A DNA stretch of 14,779 nt from JANNAT01 sp043766915 (GCA_043766915.1 JAYUHO010000136.1:1-14779); one strand, 5' to 3'. Positions 1 to 6,633 are shown, counted from the stretch's first letter. Notes: a model not told the origin generated them from the sequence alone. Program-made: numbers and translations.

Positions 1-898
1 TGACATCCTGCTGCGCTGTTGCCTTCTCTATCGCGACTGACACACGGTAGCGGCCGGGCTCCAGCAAGGCTTTGAAATCGTTGTAATCTGTCAATACCCG
101 ATCCCCGGTTGTGCCATCTGGGTTGATTTTATGAATTTCCCATTGCAGATCGCTGGGATCATCCGGAATGGCTATGCCGGGGGCCAGCAGGGCAGTGGGG
201 GCAAAGTTGAACTCCAGCGGTGCCGCGACGGGTTCTGGCTCAGTCACCGGATCGGGTTCGCTCAGATCGACCGCCGTCAGAACCGTGGTTTGCAGCGCGT
301 CGGTCAGCCCCGCCATATCTGCGGCGGTGATGTAAAGTCCGCCCGTGTTGGTCGCAAGGCAGGACACTTGCCTGCCTTCTTCCTCGGTCAGCCCGAACCC
401 CACGACATGGGCGGTGAAATCCACGCCCGATGCTTCCAACTCCAGCCCCAACGCGCACGGATCTGCGCCGCAGGTTTCAATGCCATCGGTGATCAGGATA
501 ACGGTGGCTTTTTCCTCGGTGGACCGCAACTCTGATGCCGCCATACGCACGGCGTCGGTCAGCGGGGTCTTGCCCAAGAATTGCAGGTTTGCAGCCGCAT
601 CAGAGATCGCCTGCGCTGTGCCGGGCGCGGGGGGCACGATCAGCTGGATATCGGCACACGACCCCTTTTCACGGTGGCCATAGGCGATCAGGCCCAGTTC
701 GGTTTCAGGGGGAATGGATTTCAATACCTCGTTCAACGACTCGCGCGCGATTTCAAGTTTCGCGCGTCCGTCGATCTGGCCCCACATCGAGCCTGACGCA
801 TCCAGCACGATGATAGATCGGCCTTCAGACAGGGCCAGTTGAGGGTATAGCAGGGCGATGAAAAACGCCAAACGGCGAAGAATGCAAAATACCTGCAT
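1..898 (-). CDS. Secreted von Willebrand factor A (VWA) domain protein, 3' end outside window
   Basis: The frame is open from an ATG at 898-896 to the left edge, giving 299 visible residues without a stop, so the C-terminus is missing. A GGAGAG Shine-Dalgarno lies 7 nt upstream of the ATG. Residues 1-24 form a signal peptide (RR, hydrophobic core, cleavage near ALS/EG), so the protein is probably periplasmic or secreted. The VWA domain follows with an intact MIDAS metal site: DASGS at 33-37, a Thr in the KTPLTDA segment and the Asp of LITDG. Four cysteines in the mature part (SCAD, ETCGADPC, VSCLA) could form disulfides. After a Pro/Glu-rich linker (EPDPVTEPEP) comes a region ending in LLEPGRYRVSV, which resembles a beta-sandwich repeat. 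VWA domains of this kind bind protein ligands through Mg2+; the ligand is unknown. It is separated by a terminator from the upstream fasciclin gene. Confidence 0.85.
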   Translation of the reverse strand, partial: MQVFCILRRLAFFIALLYPQLALSEGRSIIVLDASGSMWGQIDGRAKLEIARESLNEVLKSIPPETELGLIAYGHREKGSCADIQLIVPPAPGTAQAISDAAANLQFLGKTPLTDAVRMAASELRSTEEKATVILITDGIETCGADPCALGLELEASGVDFTAHVVGFGLTEEEGRQVSCLATNTGGLYITAADMAGLTDALQTTVLTAVDLSEPDPVTEPEPVAAPLEFNFAPTALLAPGIAIPDDPSDLQWEIHKINPDGTTGDRVLTDYNDFKALLEPGRYRVSVAIEKATAQQDV

Positions 899-959
899 CA
901 CAACTCTCCAATAAAATATCAACAATACATGAATTCTAACTCCAAGCCGCCCAAAAAGC

Positions 960-991
960 AAAGGGCCTTCGGGATGAACCGAAGGCCCTTT
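960..991 (-). terminator. Intrinsic terminator between the FAS1 gene and the VWA gene
   Basis: A perfect 13-bp inverted repeat (960-972 and 979-991, arms AAAGGGCCTTCGG) has a 6-nt loop. Read on the minus strand the stem is followed by GCTTTTTGG, a short U-tract. It lies 3' of the fasciclin gene and 61 nt before the VWA start, so it should end transcripts coming from the FAS1 side. The A-rich left flank and symmetrical stem leave it less convincing in the plus direction. Confidence 0.8.
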
Positions 992-1008
992 CCCGGGCTT
1001 AGCCTGTA

Positions 1009-1100
1009 AAAGCAGTTTGCGTTTATCTTGAAGCACAATCCGGCCCAAGAACCGGGCGAATTGTGATGCCTCATTCGCCCGATAAAACGCAAACTGCTTT
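1009..1100. repeat. 92-bp palindromic intergenic element (REP/MITE-like)
   Basis: The outer arms are 1009-1027 and 1081-1100. They are a near-perfect inverted repeat (AAAGCAGTTTGCGTTTATC against its complement), differing by one extra T in the right arm. Inside, two mutually exclusive pairings exist: CACAAT (1035-1040 region) with ATTGTG (1060-1065), and GGGCGAA (1054-1060) with TTCGCCC (1074-1080). The element contains no ORF and no obvious flanking target-site duplication. It sits between the FAS1 stop codon and the intrinsic terminator. Its size, long terminal arms and intergenic position suggest a non-autonomous palindromic repeat rather than a simple terminator. Copy number cannot be judged from this window. 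Confidence 0.65.
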
Positions 1101-1135
1101 AGTCGTGGGGACAGGGAACAGTTTGGCCCGAGGGG

Positions 1136-1162
1136 CAGGGCGGGTGTGACCTTCCCGCCCTG
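1136..1162 (-). terminator. GC-rich hairpin just downstream of the FAS1 gene
   Basis: A perfect 9-bp stem CAGGGCGGG (1136-1144 with 1154-1162) and 9-nt loop starts 10 nt past the fasciclin stop codon. On the minus strand it lacks a U-tract (CCCCTCGGGCC follows), so it may be a 3'-end stabilising or pausing hairpin rather than a full terminator. The stronger terminator lies at 960-991. Confidence 0.45.
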
Positions 1163-1172
1163 AACACCGATG

Positions 1173-1718
1173 TTACATTTTAGGCAAAAGCACGGTGTCG
1201 ATCACATGGATCACGCCGTTGGACTGCTTGACGTCGGCAATGGTGACAGTGCCCATATTGCCCATCTCGTCTTCGATCATCACTTTGCCGTCTTTGGACG
1301 ACAGGGTGAATTCACAGCCGCCAACGGTTTTTACCTTGTGCTTGCCGCCATCGGCATCAATCATGCCCATGATATCACCCGACATCGCGTTGCCGGCAAT
1401 CACATGGCAGGTCAGGATTTTCACCAGCTGATCTTTGTTTTCCGGCTTCAACAGCGTCTCAACCGTGCCAGCGGGCAGCTTGGCAAAGGCATCATTGGTG
1501 GGGGCCAGAACGGTGAACGGGCCTGCGCCCGACAGTGTTTCCACCAAACCTGCGGCGGTAACAGCGGCCACCAGCGTGGTGTGATCGGCGGAATTCACCG
1601 CGTTTTCAACGATATTCTTGTTTTCATACATCGCAGCACCACCCACCATCGGGTTTTCAGCCATGGCAAAACCGGTGGAGAGCGCGAGGATAGCAGTTGC
1701 AAGACGAAGAGTTTTCAT
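1173..1718 (-). CDS. Secreted fasciclin (FAS1) domain protein
   Basis: This 181-residue protein carries a signal peptide at 1-20 (cleavage at AMA/EN) and a single FAS1 domain filling the rest. The conserved H1 segment is seen as GPFTVLAPTNDAF (66-78) and the H2 segment as GVIHVIDTVLLP (168-179). Two cysteines in the mature chain (104 and 135) could form a disulfide. FAS1 domains act in adhesion and matrix binding; the bacterial homologues MPT70 and MPT83 of mycobacteria are secreted or surface proteins. The start is set by an AAGGAG Shine-Dalgarno 8 nt upstream. It lies downstream of, and on the same strand as, an ECF sigma/RskA anti-sigma pair, separated by hairpins and its own candidate ECF promoter. 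This suggests it is a target of that sigma factor. The family call is firm; the ligand is unknown. Confidence 0.93.
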   Translation of the reverse strand: MKTLRLATAILALSTGFAMAENPMVGGAAMYENKNIVENAVNSADHTTLVAAVTAAGLVETLSGAGPFTVLAPTNDAFAKLPAGTVETLLKPENKDQLVKILTCHVIAGNAMSGDIMGMIDADGGKHKVKTVGGCEFTLSSKDGKVMIEDEMGNMGTVTIADVKQSNGVIHVIDTVLLPKM

Positions 1719-1766
1719 GGGGTAGCTCCTTGTTGCTGAGGCGAGCCTGTCCCGCCTTCAACAGGA

Positions 1767-1794
1767 GTTACGGGGGCAATTGGGGGGAAGTTTC
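1767..1794 (-). promoter_or_regulatory. Candidate ECF-sigma promoter of the FAS1 gene
   Basis: On the minus strand GAAAC (1794-1790) is followed after exactly 17 nt by CGTAAC (1772-1767). The AAC-type -35 and CGT-type -10 are the usual signature of ECF-sigma promoters. Transcription would start near 1760, giving a leader of about 42 nt with the AAGGAG ribosome site near its end. A second copy was not found in front of the sigma gene, so assignment to the local sigma factor is inference. The general stress sigma EcfG recognises a related pattern (GGAAC and CGTT) and is the main alternative. Confidence 0.45.
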
Positions 1795-1865
1795 AGGGCA
1801 GGTGAAAAAAGTTTGAAAGATGTTCACTTTTTTTGACGCATTGATCGTGGGCATGACTGCAAAGC

Positions 1866-1911
1866 GGGGGTTTCACACCCCCAAGCGGCAATCGAAAGCC
1901 GATTGCCGCTT
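1866..1911 (-). terminator. Tandem hairpins after the sigma/anti-sigma operon
   Basis: Two hairpins abut. One has a perfect 12-bp stem AAGCGGCAATCG (1883-1894 with 1900-1911) and a 5-nt loop. The other is GGGGG-TTTCACA-CCCCC (1866-1882). They begin 67 nt past the anti-sigma stop codon and probably end the sigma/anti-sigma transcript. There is no clear U-tract on the minus strand (GCTTTGC follows). A further CCCCC at 1912-1916 could compete for the GGGGG arm. Confidence 0.5.
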
Positions 1912-1978
1912 CCCCCGTGGGATATTTGGGAACAGAAAAAGCAAATTTTAGACAAAATGTTGGTAAAACCAGCCACGG

Positions 1979-2632
1979 TCAAACGTCGATTTGTGCAGCC
2001 ATAATCACCGGGCCCGTGGGGGCACCCGTGGTTGATCCGCCCGCAGGTTCGACCGATACCGCAAGCGTCCAGCCAGCGGTTGGCGCGGCTGGATAGGCAA
2101 GGGTCAGGGAGGTGCTGTCCAGCAGGCCCAACGAAACCGGGGCGGCATCGGGGGCGATGATCCACAATTGATGCACAGATCCCGTTGGTGCGGCCTGACC
2201 CGAGACACGTGTGATGGTCAATGCGCCCTCGCCATAGCGGGCTTCATATTTCAGATCGGCAATGTCGCTGGCCGGATCGGCGGCCAGGGTGGCGATCAAT
2301 TCAGCGGGTGTCGTTGTTTGCGGCAGCACGAAAAACAGCGCAACGGCTGCTGCCACGGCAGCCGCTGCCAGCCAGCCGAACCAATTGCGCGCGGGCCGGG
2401 CCGCAGCGGGGAACAGTCGTGCTTCGATCTGGGGCAGCAGGTTTGGGGCCGTGACCTCGGCATAATCGTCATTCAGCCCGGACATCCGGTTTTGCCAATC
2501 CAACACAAGCGCTGCAAAACCCGCGTCGGATTTCAGCCGGGCCTGCACCGCAGTGCGTTCGACAAGATCCAGCGCCCCCAGCACATATTCGGCGGCCAGC
2601 GCATCATCTTCGGGAAGGGAGGTGTCGGTCAT
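1979..2632 (-). CDS. RskA-like membrane anti-sigma factor
   Basis: This 217-residue protein probably binds and inhibits the ECF sigma factor encoded just before it. The N-terminal part (about 1-75, with EYVLGALDLVER at 15-26) matches the cytoplasmic sigma-binding part of RskA-type anti-sigmas. It has no HxxxCxxC zinc motif. One transmembrane helix lies at about 84-103 (WFGWLAAAAV onward). The C-terminal periplasmic part carries the RskA domain (HQLWIIAPDAAPVSLGLL, later WTLAVSVEPAGG). The ATG at 2632-2630 overlaps the sigma gene stop as ATGA and has GGAG 7 nt upstream, so translational coupling is expected. An in-frame GTG 12 nt further upstream is less likely. By analogy with mycobacterial RskA, release may involve proteolysis in the membrane; that is inference. 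Confidence 0.88.
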   Translation of the reverse strand: MTDTSLPEDDALAAEYVLGALDLVERTAVQARLKSDAGFAALVLDWQNRMSGLNDDYAEVTAPNLLPQIEARLFPAAARPARNWFGWLAAAAVAAAVALFFVLPQTTTPAELIATLAADPASDIADLKYEARYGEGALTITRVSGQAAPTGSVHQLWIIAPDAAPVSLGLLDSTSLTLAYPAAPTAGWTLAVSVEPAGGSTTGAPTGPVIMAAQIDV

Positions 2633-3168
2633 TGCTCCATACACTCCTTCAACCGGGCCAAACTGCGGCGCAGCCAGGTGCGCATGGTGTTCAGGGGCAC
2701 ACCGTGGCGCGCGGCCAGATCAATATACGACAGCCCGGTCAGATAGGCCCCCCGCAACGCATCGGCGCGGTCAGGTTCCAGCGTGTCAAAACACTCATTG
2801 ATGCGCCTGGCCTCGCCTTGCGCAATCAGGCGGGTTTCAGCGCGGGGCGTGGTATCGGCGACCGCCGCCATCGCATCGTCATCATTCACCGTGTCATGGC
2901 GCGCGCGCAGCCGGTCAATCGCCAGATTGCGCGCCATCGCGATCAGCCAGGTCATGCCACGGCCCTTATCCGCGTCAAAGCGGTTGGCGCGCAGCCATAC
3001 TTTGGTGAAAACTTCTTGCAACGCATCCTCCGCCTCGGCCCGATTACCAAGGATACGCAACAGTACGCCCATAAGTTTCGATGCGGCTGCAGTATAGGTG
3101 GTTTTGAACGCCGCACGGTCTTGTGCAGCGATCCGGGTCAACAAAGCGGCAATCGGATCATCTTCCAT
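2629..3168 (-). CDS. ECF RNA polymerase sigma factor, SigK-like
   Basis: This 179-residue protein has only the two domains of ECF sigma factors. Region 2 lies at about 21-90 (AEDALQEVFTKVW at 46-58, then GMTWLIAMARNLAIDRLR for -10 recognition). Region 4 lies at about 122-175 (LSYIDLAARHGVPLNTMRTWLRR helix-turn-helix for -35 recognition). Gene order sigma then RskA-like anti-sigma, with a 4-nt stop/start overlap, marks the pair as a regulatory unit like SigK/RskA. It begins 33 nt after the stop of the RamA-like gene, so it may be read through from that gene. No strong Shine-Dalgarno (only AGGCCC) and no copy of the FAS1 promoter motif were found upstream. The RpoE/ChrR pair of Rhodobacter is excluded because the anti-sigma here lacks the zinc site and cupin domain. 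Confidence 0.9.
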   Translation of the reverse strand: MEDDPIAALLTRIAAQDRAAFKTTYTAAASKLMGVLLRILGNRAEAEDALQEVFTKVWLRANRFDADKGRGMTWLIAMARNLAIDRLRARHDTVNDDDAMAAVADTTPRAETRLIAQGEARRINECFDTLEPDRADALRGAYLTGLSYIDLAARHGVPLNTMRTWLRRSLARLKECMEQ

Positions 3169-3201
3169 CAGGGCCTAGGTAAACGTTAGCGGCGCTGTGG
3201 G

Positions 3202-5241
3202 TCAACCCCGCCGCCGCGCGCGGCCCCCATCGCCACCCGAACGGGCCATGTTAAAGCTGACATTGGGCAAGGTGACGATTTTCGCCAGTTCTGGAAACGT
3301 ATCAACCGCGTTGGGAATCGCCGACGCATTGACGAAATGTTCCTGAAAGCGCGGCTCGATGGCGGTTTCAACCTTGTGAATCTGATGCACCATCGACTCA
3401 ATGGTATCGCGTGAGGCGACATTGCACAGGGCGATCCGCGCGCCGGTGCCTGCCGCGTTGCCCGCTGAGACGACCTTTGACAGCAAAACGTCAGGAATCA
3501 TCCCCAGAACCATGGCGTGTTTGGGGCTGATATGGGCACCAAACGCCCCGGCAAGGGTGACGCGATCAACGGTATCGACACCCATTTCATCCATCAACAG
3601 TTTGGCCCCGGCATAAAGTGCTGCCTTGGCCAGTTGGATGGCGCGGATATCGCCTTGGGTCACCATGATGCGCGGGCCGCCATCCGCCGTACCATCGTGC
3701 AGAACATAAGAATGGGTGCGGCCTTCGGGAACACAGCGGGACGTGCCGGTCTGATCGGGGCCACCGATAAGGCCGCCTTGGTCAACCAATCCGGCCATGC
3801 GCATTTCAGCGACAGCTTCAATAATGCCTGATCCGCAAATACCGGTGATACCAGATACGGCAGTGGCGGCGTCAAAACCTGCATCGGTTGACCACAGATC
3901 AGAGCCGATGACTTTGAAGCGCGGCTCTTTGGTTGCCGGATCAATTTCAACCCGTTCAATGGCACCCGGCGCGGCGCGTTGGCCGGATGATATCTGCGCG
4001 CCTTCAAAGGCGGGACCGGTGGGGGAGGAACAGGCCAAGACGCGGGTTTCATTGCCGAGCAAAATCTCGGCATTGGTGCCGACATCAACGATCAGCACCA
4101 TGTCTTTGGACTTATTGGGTTCTTCCGACAGGGCCACTGCTGCACAATCGGCCCCGACATGCCCCGCGATGCAGGGCAGGATATAGACGCGGGCCGACCG
4201 GTTCAGGTTGGTCAGGTCTAATTCGCGCGCGTCCAGCGACAGACTGTCAGAGGTGGCCAGTGCAAACGGGGCTTGGCCCAGTTCGACCGGATCAATGCCC
4301 AAAAGCAAATGGTGCATCACCGGGTTGCAGACGAAGATCACCTCATAGATCGCGGTTGGATCAATCTTGGCCTCAACCGCAATTTCTGCGGCCAATGCGT
4401 TGATCGCGTCGCGCACCGCCCGGGTCATTTCCACATCACCGCCGGGGTTCATCATGGCGTAACTGACGCGGCTCATCAGGTCTTCGCCGAACCTGATCTG
4501 CGGATTCATCACCCCGGATGACGCCAGCACCGCGCCATCGCGCAGATCGCAAAGATGCGCGGCGATAGTGGTTGATCCCAGATCAATCGCCAGCCCGTAA
4601 ATGCCGCCTTCGTGGAAGCCGGGGAAAATGTCGACAATCCGGTGGCTTAGATCATGGTTGCCACGGTTCAGAACGACGGTGACTTTCCAAGCGCCCTTGC
4701 GCAAGGCAGGCTGCAGGCGGCGCATCAGGCCCAGATCGGCCTGCACATTTTCGATCTGCCACTGATCGCGCAGGGCGCGCGCAAGGCGTTCAAAATCGCC
4801 TGTCGGTTCGTGCATGTCAGGCTCTTCGACCTCGACATAAAGCGCGCGGGTGGCGGGATCCATCACAATGTCACGCTGTGCCGCGGACTTGCGGATCACC
4901 TGTTTGTGCACCTGGGATTCGGGCGGCACGTCAATCACCACGTCGCCCATCACGCAGGCCTGACAGCCCAGACGGCGGCCTTCGGTAAGGCCCCGAATGG
5001 ATTTATACCGCGCCTCAACCGCATTCCATTCGGTCAGCGCGTCGGCGGCGACGGTTACGCCGTGTTTGGAAAATTCACCGTATCCCGGCGTGATCTGGCA
5101 TTTGGAACAAATCCCACGCCCGCCGCACACCGAATCGAGATCAACCCCCAACTGCCGCGCTGCCGTCAATACCGGCGTGCCATGCGCAAATCGCCCGCGC
5201 TTGCCGGAAGGGGTAAAGATCACCAATGCGTCGTCGGTCAT
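3202..5241 (-). CDS. RamA/RACo-like corrinoid reactivation protein ([2Fe-2S] plus ASKHA ATPase)
   Basis: Proteins of this family use ATP and a low-potential electron to reduce inactive Co(II) corrinoid to Co(I). The 679 residues begin with a ferredoxin-like [2Fe-2S] domain: Cys39, Cys45, Cys48 (SVCGGRGICSKC) and Cys93 in LGCQAC. A linker (about 105-210) leads to a DUF4445-type ASKHA ATPase with phosphate-1 loop AIDLGSTT (218-225), phosphate-2 loop IVDVGTNAE (384-392) and adenosine motif LAGAFGAH (563-570). The start at 5241 is preferred because ACGAGGACA precedes it by a few bases and the ferredoxin domain begins right after; the frame extends 34 residues further upstream without family features. 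Roseobacters are known to use a split methionine synthase with a RamA-like reactivator, so that partner is the likeliest. No corrinoid protein or methyltransferase is encoded nearby. Confidence 0.85.
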   Translation of the reverse strand: MTDDALVIFTPSGKRGRFAHGTPVLTAARQLGVDLDSVCGGRGICSKCQITPGYGEFSKHGVTVAADALTEWNAVEARYKSIRGLTEGRRLGCQACVMGDVVIDVPPESQVHKQVIRKSAAQRDIVMDPATRALYVEVEEPDMHEPTGDFERLARALRDQWQIENVQADLGLMRRLQPALRKGAWKVTVVLNRGNHDLSHRIVDIFPGFHEGGIYGLAIDLGSTTIAAHLCDLRDGAVLASSGVMNPQIRFGEDLMSRVSYAMMNPGGDVEMTRAVRDAINALAAEIAVEAKIDPTAIYEVIFVCNPVMHHLLLGIDPVELGQAPFALATSDSLSLDARELDLTNLNRSARVYILPCIAGHVGADCAAVALSEEPNKSKDMVLIVDVGTNAEILLGNETRVLACSSPTGPAFEGAQISSGQRAAPGAIERVEIDPATKEPRFKVIGSDLWSTDAGFDAATAVSGITGICGSGIIEAVAEMRMAGLVDQGGLIGGPDQTGTSRCVPEGRTHSYVLHDGTADGGPRIMVTQGDIRAIQLAKAALYAGAKLLMDEMGVDTVDRVTLAGAFGAHISPKHAMVLGMIPDVLLSKVVSAGNAAGTGARIALCNVASRDTIESMVHQIHKVETAIEPRFQEHFVNASAIPNAVDTFPELAKIVTLPNVSFNMARSGGDGGRARRRG

Positions 5242-5294
5242 ATTGTCCTCGTAGGTCACTGTCGGCAATCTAGACTGCAATAGCGGTCCAGCGA

Positions 5295-5339
5295 TGCCCG
5301 ATTGCGGCATATCTCTGATGCTCTGCGCCGCATCGGGCA
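5295..5339 (-). promoter_or_regulatory. Long hairpin between dcd and the RamA-like gene
   Basis: TGCCCGATTGCGGC (5295-5308) pairs with GCCGCATCGGGCA (5327-5339) with one bulged base and an 18-nt loop. It fills much of the 109-nt gap between the dcd stop and the RamA-like start. There is no U-tract on the minus strand, so it may be a processing or leader structure rather than a terminator. I could not match it to a known riboswitch. Confidence 0.45.
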
Positions 5340-5350
5340 GCAAAGATCGG

Positions 5351-6433
5351 TTATTCGGTTTTGAACTGCTTGGCCAGTTTCAATCCCTGACCCTGATAAT
5401 TTGACGCAATCCCCGCGCCATAAAGCGTCTCGGGCCGTGCCGCCATCCGTTCATAGACCAGCCGTCCGACGATCTGGCCATGTTCCAGCACAAAGGGCGC
5501 CTCGTGGCAGCGCACTTCCAAAACACCGCGACTGCCCGACCCACCCGCCGTGGCATGGCCAAAGCCGGGGTCGAAAAAGCCTGCGTAATGCACCCGGAAT
5601 TCACCGACCATGGCAAGGAAGGGGGCCATCTCGGCGGCGTAATCGGGTGGAATGGTGACGGCTTCACGGCTGACCAGGATATAGAACGCGCCCGGATCAA
5701 GGATGATGCGGCCATCGCGGCTGTGAATTTCTTCCCAAAATTCATGCGCGGGGTAATGCGCGATACGGTCCAGATCAATCACGCCAGTATGCGGTTTGGC
5801 CCGGTAGCCCACCAGATCGCCCGAGGCCGGTTTCAGATCAACCGAAAAGCCCAGACCTTCGGAAATCACAGCCTCGCCCGATACCAATGGATCAAGGGCA
5901 TGCAGCGCCACCAGTTCAGCGTCGGTCAACACCGATTGCCCGGCGCGAAAGCGGATCTGGTTCAACCGCTGGCCCGCACGCACCAGCACGGAAAAGCTTT
6001 TGGGGCAAACCTCGGCATACAAAGGCCCGGTATAGCCTTCGGGAATACGGTCAAATTCGGTGCCGCCGTCAACAATCGTGCGGGTCAGCAGATCAAGCCG
6101 CCCAGTGGAACTTTTGGCATTGGCCACGGCGGTAATGCCCAGTGGCAAGGCCAAATGTTCCATCAGTGGGATCAGATAGACGCAGCCCTTTTCCAGTACC
6201 GCACCCTGCGTCAGATCCATCCGGTGCATTTCAAATTCGGCAATGCGATCAAGCACTTTGCGCCCGGTGCCAATCAGGAAAGACGCGCGCACCCGGTAGG
6301 CGACGGTCCCCAGCCGCAAATCAAGGCTGGCGGGCTGGATTTGTGCGTCAACCACTGCAGGGTTGGCTGAAATCGCCCCATCAGCGATCATCAGGCGCAA
6401 GGCTTGGGCTGGTAGCACCCCGGAATGGATCAT
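5351..6433 (-). CDS. dcd: dCTP deaminase, double-length alphaproteobacterial form
   Basis: It converts dCTP to dUTP and ammonia, feeding dTMP synthesis. At 360 residues it is nearly twice the classical enzyme (about 190), because two dUTPase/Dcd-like folds are joined. The first half carries the recognisable motifs: IQPASLDLRLG (32-42), NAKSSTGR (105-112) and PLYAEV (137-142), whose Glu141 lines up with the catalytic Glu of E. coli Dcd. The second half (about 200-350) keeps the fold but with changed motifs (GVLEVRCHEAPFVLEHGQIVGRL). This architecture is typical of alphaproteobacteria. AGGGG stands about 8 nt before the ATG. Only 60 nt separate it from the 3' end of tRNA-Pro, and a strong hairpin lies in that gap, so its promoter is unclear. 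Confidence 0.88.
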   Translation of the reverse strand: MIHSGVLPAQALRLMIADGAISANPAVVDAQIQPASLDLRLGTVAYRVRASFLIGTGRKVLDRIAEFEMHRMDLTQGAVLEKGCVYLIPLMEHLALPLGITAVANAKSSTGRLDLLTRTIVDGGTEFDRIPEGYTGPLYAEVCPKSFSVLVRAGQRLNQIRFRAGQSVLTDAELVALHALDPLVSGEAVISEGLGFSVDLKPASGDLVGYRAKPHTGVIDLDRIAHYPAHEFWEEIHSRDGRIILDPGAFYILVSREAVTIPPDYAAEMAPFLAMVGEFRVHYAGFFDPGFGHATAGGSGSRGVLEVRCHEAPFVLEHGQIVGRLVYERMAARPETLYGAGIASNYQGQGLKLAKQFKTE

Positions 6434-6448
6434 GTCAAACCCCTGAAA

Positions 6449-6489
6449 CGAACCCGCCCGCAGCGCCTGTTGGCACGCGGGCGGGTTCG
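6449..6489 (-). terminator. Hairpin between tRNA-Pro and dcd
   Basis: A perfect 13-bp stem CGAACCCGCCCGC (6449-6461 with 6477-6489) encloses a 15-nt loop that contains a further GCC/GGC pairing. It starts 5 nt past the CCA end of the tRNA and is followed on the minus strand by TTTCAGGGG. It probably ends or processes the tRNA transcript. It also lies only 15 nt before the dcd ATG. Confidence 0.7.
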
Positions 6490-6493
6490 GTAA

Positions 6494-6571
6494 TGGTCGG
6501 GCCGGAGAGATTCGAACTCTCGACCTTCCGCCCCCCAGACGGACGCGCTAACCAGGCTGCGCCACGGCCCG
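6494..6571 (-). tRNA. tRNA-Pro (anticodon GGG)
   Basis: The 78-nt minus-strand sequence folds into a complete cloverleaf. It has acceptor stem CGGGCCG/CGGCCCG with A73 and an encoded CCA, D-arm GCGC-AGCCTGGTTA-GCGC, and anticodon stem TCCGT/GCGGA with loop CTGGGGG. The TψC arm is GAGAG-TTCGAAT-CTCTC. Positions 34-36 read GGG, so it decodes CCC and CCU proline codons. Confidence 0.95.
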
Positions 6572-6582
6572 ACACATGGGCT

Positions 6583-6610
6583 TTCATACTGATATTCCGC
6601 GCCGGGGCAA
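6583..6610 (-). promoter_or_regulatory. Candidate sigma-70 promoter of tRNA-Pro
   Basis: On the minus strand TTGCCC (6610-6605) and TATGAA (6588-6583) are separated by 16 nt. The -10 ends 11 nt before the mature tRNA 5' end, as expected for a stable-RNA promoter. Confidence 0.5.
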
Positions 6611-6633
6611 GCCAGAAAGCGCATGTCGATCTG

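Noticed and set aside
1170..1739. 189-residue plus-strand frame opposite the FAS1 gene
   Set aside because: The minus-strand frame has a signal peptide, ribosome site and FAS1 motifs; the plus frame has none.
1802..1827. GTGAA-N16-TTCAC inverted repeat upstream of the FAS1 gene as an operator
   Set aside because: The arms are only 5 bp in an A/T-rich stretch; chance is likely and no regulator is indicated.
1979..3168. RpoE/ChrR singlet-oxygen sigma/anti-sigma pair
   Set aside because: The anti-sigma has a membrane helix and RskA domain, and lacks the zinc motif and cupin of ChrR.
5242..5350. Cobalamin or SAM riboswitch before the RamA-like gene
   Set aside because: The gap is too short for a cobalamin riboswitch and I found no SAM-II-like consensus; only a simple hairpin can be supported.
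5480..6370. 296-residue open frame on the plus strand
   Set aside because: It is antisense to dcd, which carries clear catalytic motifs; a GC-rich codon-bias shadow.
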